64,000 bases of DNA from Nymphalis io. Lineage: Eukaryota; Arthropoda; Insecta; Lepidoptera; Nymphalidae. How positions within the stretch are numbered: position 1 is the first letter of the stretch; each line of letters begins with the position of its first letter. Location: positions 5,037,001 to 5,101,000 of the forward strand of contig NC_065897.1 of NCBI RefSeq assembly GCF_905147045.1, given 5' to 3'. Position numbers and translations under genes: made by a program. The notes under the pieces are model-generated. The model saw only the letters and a program-made list of their open reading frames with translations, was not told where the DNA came from and ran no database searches. Below are positions 36,456-49,039 of the stretch, one piece after another.

Positions 36456-37629
36456 GATTTAGTGTATGTGTATTTATCAGTAGCGAAGTAGATACTTTTA
36501 GAGATTTGAAACCCGGACCTAAGGATCTGTAGCTGATTTAATAAAACAAGGACCTATAGTTAATATTAGGTATTAAATAGGTCAGGTGTTATATTTTAAG
36601 CCTATAAAATCGCCAAAGTCGGGATTTTGTCAAACTAATTAGCATATTCAATGCCACCTGTTGCTTTTTTGCATTTGATTTTTTGTAAAATAATATTTAA
36701 TGGATCAACTTTGTCTTCATAATAAATATTTATTAATCGTTTTAATTATTAATTACTGTGAGTTTTTTTAATGATCTTTAATGTATTTTATTACTTTTAA
36801 TTTTACGATTCTACTCATCGGGATGTAATTTATATAATAGCGTTTTTTTAAAAGAAGTGTCGAACTTTATTTTGTTACAAATATTTATAGGTTAAATGAC
36901 ATTTTAAAAATATATTGTGATTTTTTTTTTATTATCCATTTCTTCAACACAGACAAATAAGTATAGTCTTCGGATAAATAAATATGGCATTTAAAATGGA
37001 GTAACTGGGATGCCAGAATTCAATAAAACTGTTCACGCGTAATTTAAACATATATGTAATTGGTAAGCAATCTTGTTGTATTATATTATTACAAGAATGA
37101 GAAGATTACGCATCGTTCAAGCCTTGTCCAAAACGCGCTGCCTTGTCTGGTGTAAGTTGTGTGTATATTTGTTTAGTAGTTTTTAAAGTAAGGTTTTTTT
37201 TAAAAAAAACCCTATCCTCCTTTATTATTATAGATAAGCACTCGATCTTATTTTAAAAGTATGTAATTTACGAAGCCGATTACATTTTAAGATAATTAAC
37301 TCTTTATATAAAACAGCATCTGTTAAAAAAGTTTGTAGGTACAAAATAAATTCGTTCTCAACACTTTTCAAGGCTTCGTTTCATTTTAATTTCATCTGAA
37401 TGAACACAAAGTAATCACACGTCACTCTGAACGGACTGGTATGTATGATACGAGCATATCTTCAATTATCGTGCCTTACTTAAACACACGGTAACTACGA
37501 TTACTGGTTTGTCAAAGATTATAAATTTATTAAAATATACTGTATTCCATTAGTTTTATTTTATTCTTCTTCAGCCATCTTAATTAAAATCAAAATCAAA
37601 TACCCTTTTCCAGAATGCAGGTGGTAAAG

Positions 37630-37893
37630 TTAACTTGTGAATTTCTTGGGCTAAAGTTCTCCCCTCTTCTTTCAAGAGGAAGCTTTAGAGCTTATTCTAC
37701 CACGCTGCTCTACTGCGCGTTAGTAGATATATGTGACAGATTTCGATCTAATGCAATGTTCCTTAAGGTTTTCTTACTATGTTTTCGTTTACCGCAGAGA
37801 GGATACTTAAACACAAATGAAATACATGAAAATTCAGTGGTGCCCGAGACATTTCGGCTGAGATTCACGTGTTCATCGTTATTTGAACATCTC
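37630..37893 (-). repeat. SINE-A, diverged
   Basis: Reverse copy with many substitutions. Recognisable blocks are ttcttgggctaaagttctcc, agcttattctaccacgctgc, aatacatgaaaattcagtgg and gattcacgtgttc. The 99-codon plus frame spanning it is a shadow of the repeat. Confidence 0.75.
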
Positions 37894-37995
37894 CAACAAG
37901 CATTGAAACATTGAAATTATTATGTTTGACTTGTGACAAATAAAACACAGTAGTTATTCTTTTTTTACTAATTATAAGATAATATGCATTAATTA

Positions 37996-38410
37996 TGTGT
38001 AACTGCCTCGTTGGTCTAGTGGCTAGATGTAAGGCCGCAGAAACAGAGGTCCTGAGTTCAATTCCCAGGTAAGGCCAAAAGTAGGGTAAAAAGTTATTGG
38101 GTTTTTCTGTCGAAAAATTCTCGGAAGCAGCCCGGAGTCTAAAAGACACACAGATGTGACGGACGGACAGATTTGACGAAGTTTGCACACTCGAGTGCCT
38201 CGGAAAGCACGTAATGCCGTTGGTCCTGCGCCTGAACTCTTTTTGGTCGTGTCGGATTGCCACCCCATCGGGTTATTAGAGTTAGGGAATAGAAAGTGCA
38301 CCTGTGTTTGTGCACACACTAATGCAGTATAATATACTCTGCGCAGTTGGCTAATCTCCCTTAAGATTGGCCGCTGTGGCTGAAATCGGTCCGGATGACA
38401 TTATTATCAT
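37996..38410 (+). mobile_element. SINE-C full-length insertion with TSD
   Basis: Best SINE-C copy. The head actgcctcgttggtctagtg has an A box identical to that of tRNA-Glu genes (tggtctagtggctag) and a B-box-like gagttcaattcc. It continues through gaagcagcccggagtc, cctcggaaagcacgtaatgc and gtcgtgtcggattgccaccc to ctgaaatcggtccggatgac and ATT repeats. A 14-bp flanking duplication with one mismatch (atatgcattaatta 37982-37995; atatgtattaatta 38411-38424) supports retroposition. The long minus-strand frames here (132 and 98 codons) are shadows of the SINE. Confidence 0.9.
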
Positions 38411-38849
38411 ATATGTATTAATTATTTTCAGTTTCAAGACATAAATCTTAAACCAAATCGTTGACAGCGCATTGTCTTACAACCAGGCCGTTGCTCGTGT
38501 AGCATTACAAAATATTAAATCATTCCAAAAGATATTTAGGCAGTTCAGTATTGACAAATTACTATTAATCTATGATAAAACTTTTTACCTATACCGGCAC
38601 TCAGCCGATAGTGAATCACCTACCAGAAGTGATAGTGCCCCATCACATTGATCGCTAATCATGGCTTGACGGGCTAAGAAGCCATTTCCTGTGTTACTGT
38701 CTAATTTACAGCTCACTCTAAGCCCGTGATGGAAATGATTTTGTATTCAAATGAGTTGGTAAAAAATTATTGATAGTTTTTTGTAGCTTATGTAATTAAA
38801 ACATACAACGCAAGCCTTTGCATATAATACTTTTTTTACGTATTTATAT

Positions 38850-38877
38850 AAATGGCCTTCTATTAAGAAGGCCATTT
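38850..38877. repeat. 12-bp perfect hairpin
   Basis: AAATGGCCTTCT and its exact complement are separated by ATTA. It is isolated, not inside a known repeat, and next to no gene. Confidence 0.85.
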
Positions 38878-41257
38878 TGCTCATCAAAGTTTTGTCTAAC
38901 ATTCACATTCTTTTCATACCTTGATTGCAAAAAAAAAAAATACACTGTTTATTTAACTTTTTATAATTTTGTTGCAGTTACATTATTTTATGTAGATACG
39001 ATTTAGAGCGTCAGAAGTGTAAGCTCCTTATTTAACGCCCTTCTATACAATATATTTATCTTATTTTAATATTAATTTATACCATTAAACTGAAATTAAT
39101 AAATCTAATCAATTGATCAATACATAATAGTCTATACAAATAAATAAAATTGAAGTGTGTGTCTGTAATTTAAAATAACTGCCGCTTTTAAAGTTAATAT
39201 GACTATTTGCGAGTTACCAAAATCATAACAATAAGTGCTAAATATTTTTTTCATTAATTTCATTATTACAATTTACGTTGATAATGATATATAAATACTT
39301 TGTGGCTTTAGGTTGCAATGATTAAACCAGTTACAAACTGGTTTATTTTGTTCTATTAGTCTTAACTACTTAAGTAATATATATTTATTTTAAACTTGCT
39401 TTTTATATATCATAACTTTTTACTTTTAAGGTATCTATTCCATAGCTGTAGGCTTTATATAATAAGGTTTGCATTAAATTGTTTAGTTTTATCATTATTT
39501 ATTGTTTAATTAGATAAGAAGAGTTGTAATTTTTTTCTATTAACTGCTGCTGCTTTTTCAATTATTCTTCATGCTTTATCGCAGTTTAAATATGACATAA
39601 TCAACATATTTTGCCCTGTTTCTCCCGTTTAATTGGACCTTCGATTCCGACGCGAGCGAAGCGCTAGTTGACAAATAAAATTATAGTCGATGTTATTATT
39701 ATTTTGTTTAAAAGGTATGTGCGATGAATGTAACAATCAGATACACTTAAATACACAAATCACTAGTACAAACAAATACCACACATAAGCAAAGCAACAA
39801 ATATATAAAATCGAATTCTGCCTGAAATAGATATAGCCTGAGGCATTCATAGCAACAATTAAATAATCTTATATTATTAGTCCTGGGGACTAGGGGATTA
39901 TCGTGTGAATTGGCGCCAACATAATTATTGCACGAATGTATTTTTGTAGTATAAGTAGTTTTATATTTGAAGTCAGGCAAAGATAATGCAAAAACATGAA
40001 AGACAGTTAGCCGACTGCGTTATACTCCTATCGCAAATTAAAACTAACATATTATTCATAATATTATCATGAATCCCGATTTACTTATTTTTCTTAAGCA
40101 TAATAAAAAACATACCTATATTAATTTGGAAATTATTCTAATTCGGAACGATTTTGATCAATTTTGACATGAAAATTTCGACAGCCATCGGTAGCTGGAC
40201 GAGAGCATATCGATTATAGTAATTTTTGATCCTGGCTCAGTTATTAGACGCCGTAGCAATATCGATTTCATTACACTGATTTAATACGATCGACCGGATG
40301 AGTTTTTGTTATGAATATGCTTCATTCTTATTACAGCTACCAACTAGAAAGGTAATTACATTGTGTACCTATGCCATTAAAGATAGTTGTCATGTAACCG
40401 CAAGCAAAATTATTCTCTATTCAGTTATGATAAAGTTGAAATTTGCTTGACGTTGACAAGAGTGTTATAAAGCTTAAACATACGTGTAGGTGGCAGGGAA
40501 TGGAGAGATTTTAAATAAAAAGCGGGTTCCTTAATGAGGCACGCCATCGATTGATTGATCGAGCGTTTAATTGATGTCAGTGGTTTCGTGCGCGTACGCA
40601 CAACTATGTATCCGATACAGCGCAAGCGCTCCGACGACACTATAGAGAATCGATATAAAGTTTTTGTTAGAATGCTCGTGTTGAAATTAATAAAAAGCCA
40701 AACAAATTGATTGACTTTCAAATTGATGTCTTGCTATTTGGCAAATTAAAAGCTTAAAGCGTTGCATAGTTTGTACTTTTAGCACAAACTCACACACCGT
40801 CGTTACAATATGACAGTTCACCATTTGTACCCCATTATATTCCAAAAAAGAGATTTTACTGTATGTTTACTGGTATAAAATCAAAATATAATACGCTTAC
40901 TTTTCATTCGTTTCGAACGATCAATCATTATCAATTTCGCAGTCGAATAATTTAATCTTAATTTTAAACGTGATATCAGGTAGATTTCTTAATTTATATA
41001 CAAGGTACGTTTATTTGTACAGCTGTTTTTCATAAAACCCTTTTTTTAAATATGTTTTTATTTTAGGATAATAAAATATAGTTATTATTATTTTAAAAGG
41101 TACTTCAAATTTTATGATAACACATAAGTTGACAAGACAATATGCTTGAGTAAGTATTGTGAATTATTGGGCTGAAAATATGGTTTGTTCATATAAATTG
41201 GAATTTTGAATATAATCATAATTAACATAGTTTGGGTCAATTTGTTAAAAAGTGTTA

Positions 41258-41360
41258 AGTATCCTGTCGTGTTGATGCCGTCCCATTATGTGACTAAGGG
41301 AATTAAGAGTGCACTTGCGTTTGTTCATACAGTTTTGCACTATAATAATAGATCCTGCGC
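41258..41360 (+). repeat. SINE-C 3' fragment, diverged
   Basis: The words cctgtcgtgttgatgccgtc, ccattatgtgactaaggga, gtgcacttgcgtttgttcat and cctgcgc follow the order of SINE-C (gtcgtgtcggattgc, gagttaggga, gtgcacctgtgtttgtgcac). The 90-codon open frame at 41206-41478 crosses it and is therefore not called a gene. Confidence 0.6.
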
Positions 41361-42879
41361 TGCCCCTCCGTCTCCCTTTATAATGGCCGTCGTTGACAAA
41401 ACCAGTCAGGAGATCATCAAGTTATGTGGTGGTACTTATCAATACCACTACGATATGTTTTCTGATCGTTTGCGTTAACTCTATTTGGATCATCTTAAAA
41501 ACAGTAGGAATTGGTAATAAGCACAATCCAAGGGTTCATTTGATCAGAATGACTCGATCGGACCTTCGTATCATTAAGTGATTACACATTCAGCTATTTA
41601 AGTTTAAAAAATTCATAAGTACTCATTTCGTAATATATTAAAAACTGACTAAAAAACGTACTAAATTATGCGAAAATAATACGGCGTTGTTAGCGTATTC
41701 GTATTAGAAGCTGTGGCCCTCGATTGAAACTTTATTTCCGTCCGTACGCTTAAGTTAAGAGCAACTAGCTTTCATCGAAAAAGTTTAGACCAAGCCCGGG
41801 TAAATCTTTTCTGCGTGAGTGTGACGAAATTAACCTCAAAACACGACCTTAAATTATCAGGCATTCATAATATATGCGATATTGACATTAATAAATAATT
41901 ATAACAAGCGTCGTATGATCGTAAGTCCGTTTCTAACATTTCACGAATTAGATTCGAAATGAGTTCTTATAGACTTGTATCGTTGGCATAAGAACGACTT
42001 TAGTCGGGCAATGTTATTATAATATTTTCCGAGTAAAATAAGGATTTAAATTTTCATGTTTCAAACTTCAAAGAACAAACACTTTCTTAGCGGATGCTCA
42101 CGTTATAACACAAATATTTCTAGACTCAATAGTTTTTAGACGTGCTTTGATCATCATTCATGACTTCTATCTTACAATGTAATGAAGAGACTTGTACGTT
42201 TGTCTTGCACTAAACACCACCTTCGGGTCACGTGCACGTTCATAGCGGGTTATTTCGAACGGACATGACATTTATGCCGTACAGCCAATAATTTAGAAGA
42301 CATGCTTATCAATTCTTAACCACTATTTAGCTGATGAAATTAATATGGGTACCGACTGATATAGCTTTAAAGATACTCTAATTTCGTTCGGGAATTTTAT
42401 CGAGTCAAACGCTACCAGTTTTAGATTACTAAATTATATATTGTCGCTTTACTTTAAGTAAGTTTATTTTTTATCTACATTTATAACATGCCAAGTGCGT
42501 GTGTTAGTCATTTATGTTTTCTCAATGTAACAAAATTTTAATATGAACAAAAAACAGATATAATTCGCATAATATATTGTTTTGTAAAAATGTTAAATAT
42601 TTTTTATTTGCTTAGTTTTTGTTAGAATTTGAATATCTGACGACGATAGTATAATATATTATATGTCAGCGAAATACCACTCATCACGAGATCTCCTAAA
42701 CTATTCACCCTTGAAATTTGTCACAGTTACTCCTTCACCGACTTAGACGCTCATTAAGAACGGATTTTACGCAAATCTTATCCAAAATACTTATTTCTTA
42801 TCTACCCGTGCAAAGCCGGTACGATTAGCTAGTACCTAAAATATATATAACAGTAAATACATTGATTGATACTGATGTC

Positions 42880-43005
42880 AACTTACTAACAAGAGATTAA
42901 CCAACTGTGCAAGACATATAGTGCACAAGTGTGTGCGCAAACACAGATGCACTTCTGGTACTCACTCCGATCATGTCGGATTGCAGTCCCATCGGATGAG
43001 GAGAA
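42880..43005 (-). repeat. SINE-C 3' fragment
   Basis: Reverse copy: agagattaaccaactgtgca, atatagtgcacaagtgtgtg, cgcaaacacagatgcact, then tcatgtcggattgcagtccc. Here the last block is in forward orientation relative to the rest, so the fragment appears to contain an inversion. Confidence 0.65.
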
Positions 43006-44138
43006 GGAGATTATGAGAATATTACTATTATGTATAAGTTGAAAGATACTCAAAAAAGTATATAAACAATCTTAGGCACTTATTAATTAATTAAAGTCTT
43101 CTTTTGTTTTTTTTTTTTTAATTCAAATACATAATAGTCCTATTAAAACATTCCTTTGCCGTAAGAAACGCAATTCAGAATCGTAAGTAATTAATTTCTT
43201 ACGCACGTAACTGTATATGATGCCTTCCATATAGTCTCTTGATAAGCCGAGGAGCAATCATCGGAAGCTGTAAAAGGCAATTTTAGATTTGGATCAAAAA
43301 CCATAAAGCTTAAGCGACGATACTATATGTAAGGGATGATTCACACGATATTTCATTTTTAAATTAACAACTAAACGGTAATAAGATAAGTTAAATTAAA
43401 ATATTGTTCCGCTTTAAAAGTAATTACATTCGAATTAAAAAAATGCAGTATTCAATAATTTGCAATTATTTCTTTATCTAAAAACACAGAATAACTCTCA
43501 GGAAGCTTCACGTCGGAAATATAATTTTTACTGCTATCCTTTTATTATATTTCATAATTGTTATTAGGTGTGAAGTTGCTAGTAAGATAAAATTAAATGT
43601 TTAATAGTAGGTTATAAGTGTATTCATTGAATAATAAAAAAATACCTTTATAAAAGGAACTGTAAAATGTTGTGATGCAATAATATAAGTTCCTATTAAA
43701 GTCAGAAGGAAGTAGTCGATATAACGAGATTACTCCACAGCATGAATATTTCATCGCTATCTATATTAACTAGATTTCAACGTTAATCGTTGTAACAATT
43801 TAACATTTAACAAGTAACGTTACGGGAGCGCTAGATTCAATTATGATAGAGGCGGTCCAAGGTCGAATAGACCGGGAGTCGGCCGTTAAAGTAGTAATCA
43901 TTCTGCGATCGATTAATTTATTATCTGCGTTCCTGCCCTTTAAAGTCGGGATGGTCTTTTAACCCTTGTTACAATTAAATAAGAATGGTCCACTAGATTT
44001 ATTACATCGAGTCACAACTAATTGCTTGGAGTTCCGTATATGGAAAATTTACACTGTCCTCTCTAAAAATGTTCGTATTGTGTTAAAATGTTTTTGTTGA
44101 TTGTATAATATAAGCAACTTTTTATTATAAACAAGAAA

Positions 44139-44185
44139 AGTTTCATCAAACTTACGAGTTGTAACTTGTAAGTTTGATGAAAACT
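44139..44185. repeat. 22-bp near-perfect palindrome
   Basis: The left arm starts AGTTTCATCAAACTTAC and the complement of the right arm AGTTTTCATCAAACTTAC. There is one bulge and one mismatch, and the arms meet almost without a loop. Short-loop geometry argues against a microRNA precursor. Confidence 0.85.
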
Positions 44186-47100
44186 GCAAGTGACAAACAG
44201 TATATACCAAACCATAAAATATGAAACCCATAATATGTTTAGCAATTATTTTTTTAACGTGAACGGCCATCTTGGCAAAATGCAATGAAAGAGAAAATAG
44301 AGAAAATTTAATAAATGTTAATATTTGTTTTGTTTGAGATATTGGATTTAGTACAATTTATACATACTATAAAGCAATACATAAAATAAATCACGTGTAC
44401 ATGTACAATAAACTATTTCACATTTTATTTGCAAGTTTAAAAGGGAATATAGATAAAAAGACGAAACATAACATCACTAACTGTAGCGGTTGCAACAAAA
44501 AACACCGAAAGAAAGACTTTCCAAAGCCATTCCAAATCCCACACAGCAAAGATTTACTAAACAATTTAAAACAAAGATTTGTTTGTTCGTTTTTGGAGAT
44601 ATTCATCTATTAAAATCCGTTTAACATGTGATTTACTTAGTATATCTACGTCACTGTGTATATTTATATTCGTTTTTGTCGTCAAATGTTTTTCTTTTAA
44701 TTAATTAGTTAACATCCGTAGATCTCATAAGCCGCATACATTTTTATTATGACGTGACGTCAGCTAGTCACGGTCTATCTGGAAGATACTACTCTTTTTG
44801 TACTGTATTTTTTTTTGTGTGTACAATAAAATATATTCGTATTGTACGTGTATTAATTTTATATACTTTATATATTATTTCATAATACAACAAATCGTAA
44901 ATCAGAAGTGTGGAATTTATTTTGGTATTATTATTTTTAATCATATTTTTATTGACATAGATATGATTACATAAAATTTTAATATGACAGTATTGTTAAA
45001 TTTAAATTAAGTTATATCAAATATAATGATTTCAGAAGTTAAAAAATTAAAACGAATTAAATCTAATCTTAAACATAAACAAAGCCAGTGCAGAATCTTA
45101 GCGGCACGATAAGGATTCCAAATTCTTTTGTGTTTTGCCGCCGGAGCGCACAGTAGCGGCATACATTGAATACAATACAACACTTATTTATAGTCAAAAC
45201 TGTCGTCGCCATAGCGTCCCGGCTCGCTTATAACGAGGGATTGTTCACAATCCTTATAATATAATATAATATAATGTTTATTTCTTTAAAATAAAAAAGA
45301 TTTCCATTTTTGAAATATAGAAACTTATATAATAATAGTAAACGTATAGGGGAAGTCCCGAAATATTATCCTGGAAAAGAAATAAAAGAAACGATTTACA
45401 AAATGATTAAGCCGATACAAAGATAAACTCAAAAAATATTAAGAGATTGAAGATACATTCATATAAATGACAAAGAACAATGAAATATTATTTCTAATAA
45501 TAAAATATAAAGGTTCAAAATACCTTCAAAGTACCTTTTGGTTATCTTATTATTTGCAGTGGTTTAAAAGTTTACGTTTCATGTAAAAGGTCTATAATAC
45601 TGATATCACTCGAGTCGACTATCCTTTTGCGGTTCACAAGATCAGAGGAATAGCAGCGCCCTAACGTTTTATTGTTAAAAAAGGGCTCGCTCTAACGGTT
45701 CTCAGACCGCAAGGTCAGTGCAACTAAACTTTTGTTTTTTCTAATTTTCATTCGGGTTAGCCCTTTGTTGGAGACTTTTTAGCAATGTCAAAATGTTAAG
45801 TCGAGTGAAACAGTTTTTATACAATCTGCTAACTGTTATTAACAATATATATATTTTAATTTATTGATAAGACGCGAACGTTTAAATAAATTTTGTTATT
45901 TAAAAGCTCGAACCCGACTTGAGAAAATTACGACACAAGAAAATATGCTTGTTTGACATTTTTATCAACAAACTATTCAACATTTCTCATCTTATAAGTA
46001 GTCAACTTACATATACATTTTTAATCTAATAATAAATGGTGACGTTTCGTCGTATGCCACCTTACCCTTGTTAGGGCAAGAGGTTGTTCACACAACAATA
46101 AATTTCATAGTATTACAATACATTATAATTACAGTAGTTAGCCATTAAGGCAACTCATGATATAAAATATCAATAAGCTAATTCATATGCCTAAGGAATA
46201 GCTTAGTCGATGTTGTGTAATATAGTTTTTAATTTTCCTAATTATTGTTCCGATTGGTGAAATCAAAAGGTTATTAGTAACAATTACAAGTGATCATATT
46301 AAATCTAAAGACGATGGCATTAAATATATAATTGCAACGATACCATAACATGATCATAGTAAGTTCATAAATTTGTTTATTTAAATTAATTAATTTAATT
46401 GTCAATTTTTGTAATAGCGTTTTCTTCTTTTTTTGTTATAATTTTTTCTCGTTAAGTTTTAAAAATGGTTTATCTTTTTTTTTGCTTACGTAAAGTATTA
46501 TTACAAAGAATGTACTATTTTTTTCCTATGCATGTTAAGTTAGCCTATAACTGGGGTATGTAATTTTTATATTTAAATTTTTTAAGATTTTGCTCTAGAA
46601 TAAGAAACAAAATTGTATACACCGTCGGCTTCCTATTTAATAAAATAAAATGATAATATGGCACACGAAGTAAATACTAACAACAATATAAGAAAATGTA
46701 AGACATGACATCCAATAGCAAGAACCTCAAACCCGTCCGAGACTGATTAACGACTATGTAAATCATATGGAAGTGAACACGCCAGTACAAGACATTTAAA
46801 GGCGAAACTATTGACAAGACATCTACTAAGACTCGTATTAATATAATGCACATATTCAAGTTGACAGTTAACTGTTCTAATTTTAAAATTTTTGAAGACT
46901 TTAATTCCTTAAGGGCATCAAGTTCCAAGATTTTTTTTTATTTCTCGCGTCTCAGAAAACCTCAGACCGCAGTATAGATCAATTATAGCAATCACCTTCG
47001 AGTGATCGAAGCACAACCAGTTCGAGTATACCACTAAATTAACATGGGATCACCGAATGTCTAAGAGATGTGTCAATCTAGATAGGAGGTGATTGACATA

Positions 47101-47729
47101 AGTTTTAATTTTATAATTGGTGAAGCCATGCGCATGACTGATAGAGAAAACGTTTGAAGGGATACGTGTGAGCAATATAATACGATTTCAAGAGGAGTTA
47201 TAATGTTAATCCAAAATGTTGATAACTTAGTTTATTTATAATAACTAATTCAAGTGTATAGTTAACTCTCTAGTTTCTACCCCCAAATAATAAATTGTAC
47301 TGCAGTGCCTGTACACCTCTTTTCGCTCTTGTGAGTACAGTTTAATTAGGCGTATAACCTGGAATGAAAATTATCATCATCTCCATAGTCGGTTGCGGTT
47401 TATGGAGTGGTTTACTTCTTCCTGTAATAAGTATATATAGCCAGTGTTGAAGGCTGTTGGCCACTTACATCAGATAATCAATTAGGTGTGATTGTCTGCT
47501 TTACTTATACAATAAAAATATGACAAATCTAGATATCAAAGTCCTACTAATGTCCTAATATGTTCTTGTATTCAGACGGTAGACGAAAGTCGCAAAGATT
47601 AACTGGATTTAGATTATGATTATATTTTTTTCGAACGGCATCGATTACATCATACAAAGAATGATCTCACCTTCGAGTAATTCACAACACAAAATGCTTT
47701 TTAATATCTAATAACCGAAATTTACTCTA

Positions 47730-47948
47730 TTAAGATTCATAATCCTTAACAAAAAATCGATTCCTAGATGGATCATATAATTTGACATTATGGTCGCAGT
47801 TTTTCTGTTCCGAAATTGTGATGGATCGCATAAAAAACTCGTTAGCGTTATTATCCCTAATAAACAAGAGAATATGGTCTGATGCCATAATGGTGTGGTC
47901 ATTAGGGTAATGCCCAGGATCGCCTCGGGTGCGTCCTCGTGTCGCCAT
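47730..47948 (-). other. unassigned 72-codon open frame
   Basis: From ATG 47946-47948 to TAA, the frame has a mixed, protein-like composition (for example RDNNANEFF and DPSRNRFFVKDYES). I recognise no family. A second frame on the same strand (47708-47902) is also open, so the openness may reflect base composition rather than coding. It could be an old gene or transposon fragment or chance. No splice context was found. Confidence 0.15.
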
Positions 47949-48631
47949 TGAACATTATTTACTATAAGGCATTACCAAAATGCACCTGTGGATTACCTTC
48001 AACAATTTTAATGTTTTTTTTTTTTGTTTTTATATTCTAAATAAACTTTTCAGAAAAAAATATTGCATCAATTGTTTTTCTCGTGTCATTGATGTCTTCA
48101 CGACGGAATAAATAAAAATTCGATTACGGAAATAGCGCCTGCCGATAAATTTTCTGTCTCGAAATGAAATTATGTTTTATGCAAACTAATTCATTAAAAA
48201 GGTAAATTATGTATTAAATTGTCATTTATTAATATACAATGCTTATATAACAGCCGAAAAAAGTGCTACGTTAATAGCTATAAAAGCATTAAAATTCCTA
48301 TAGTATATTTTTTTACAGTGACTTGTGCCTAACCATTCTCGACCCATGACGTGAAACCTCCACGGCCGATTTAAAATCAATAACGGCTTCAAAGAGATCA
48401 CTTTCCCGTTCACAGTAAGAGATCCATCAGTGATCTATAGATCTTTTGTTGAACGAAATCGATCTGGATGTTGATTAGCTCCGCGAATGGAACGGTCATA
48501 GAATCGTATTATTTTTTTTTATTGTCACAATGGAGTCATTGAGCGTGTGTGATTAGATTTTCTTAATCGGCTGTATAATATTATCTCTGCCGCATTTCTG
48601 CTACGATTACTTTCTTTTTGTTATTTCGCTT

Positions 48632-49039
48632 ATCGTAACAGCCTGTAAATGTCCCACTGCTAAGCTAAGGGCTCCTCTCTCTTTTTTATTTTGAGGAGAA
48701 GGTTTGGAGCTTATTCGACCACGTTGCTCCAATGCGGGTTGGTGGACACATGCAGAATTTCAGTGAAATTAGACACATTTCCTCGCGATTTTTCTTCCGA
48801 AAACGGAAAACCCGCGTTTAATTATAATCACAAATTAAGCACATGGAAATTCAGTGGTGCTTGCCCAGGTTTGAACCCACCGTCAGAGTTAAGATGGAAA
48901 GGTACCCTTTCCGTCTTAGCTCTGACCATTGTTCCCGTGGGGGAAACGCGTAACGCGTTTTACCAGCGTTAAAAAAAAAGTTTTGAACCCACGATCATCG
49001 GTTAAAATTCACGCGTTCTTACCACTGGGCCATCTCGGC
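48632..49039 (-). mobile_element. SINE-A, full length, split by a later insertion
   Basis: Reverse copy from tcgtaacagcctgtaaatgt to the head ccactgggccatctcggct, interrupted by 48881-48981. Flanks ttatttcgctt (48621-48631) and ttatttcgttt (49040-49050) match at 10 of 11 positions and are probably its target duplication. The 93-codon frame at 48691-48972 is SINE sequence. Confidence 0.85.
48881..48981 (+). mobile_element. 5'-truncated non-LTR 3' end nested in SINE-A, with 5' foldback
   Basis: Ends ttttaccagcgtt plus A tail, with the shared gtgggggaaacgcgtaa. It is flanked by 11-bp copies of SINE-A sequence, tttgaacccac (48870-48880, 48982-48992). Its 5' half is a palindrome (48882-48926) made from a segment present once in the relative at 59003-59186 (aagacggaaagggtacc). 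Confidence 0.8.

Larger units (their letters stand above)
36456..41255. other. mostly unique AT-rich DNA with a few SINEs
   Basis: No gene recognised outside the repeats. 38590-38720 and 40490-40640 are GC-richer unique patches; the latter has tgattgatcgagcg and gtgcgcgtacgcac and could be a conserved non-coding element. 39600-39680 carries a transposon-tail-like gacgcgagcgaagcgctag. The minus-strand frames at 39747-39980 and 40425-40721 show no family motif. Confidence 0.4.
41361..48630. other. AT-rich region, no gene recognised
   Basis: Holds a worn transposon tail at about 42640-42830 (ending acccgtgcaaagccggtacg), a SINE-C fragment (42880-43005), a palindrome (44139-44185) and a TATAA-repeat run near 45258-45280. 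GC-richer unique patches occur at 43850-43960 (with a CAAGGTCG nuclear-receptor-like half-site) and 48340-48520. Frames at 44395-44613 and 46677-46928 have no family motif; 47730-47948 is listed separately. Confidence 0.4.

Noticed and set aside
37865..38319. 132- and 98-codon minus-strand open frames
   Set aside because: They are translations of a full-length SINE-C (37996-38410); a related peptide start (MCAQTQVH) recurs at 63665 in another SINE-C.
41206..41478. 90-codon plus-strand frame
   Set aside because: It crosses a diverged SINE-C 3' fragment, and the remainder has no motif.
44139..44185. MicroRNA precursor
   Set aside because: The arms meet with almost no loop; a Dicer substrate needs a longer terminal loop. 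No known mature sequence was recognised.
44395..44613. 72-codon plus-strand frame rich in Lys and Asn
   Set aside because: A competing 62-codon frame lies on the other strand, composition is AT-driven and no family is recognised.
48340..48520. Possible small exon on the minus strand
   Set aside because: All three minus frames are open for long stretches, so openness reflects base composition; no frame is favoured.
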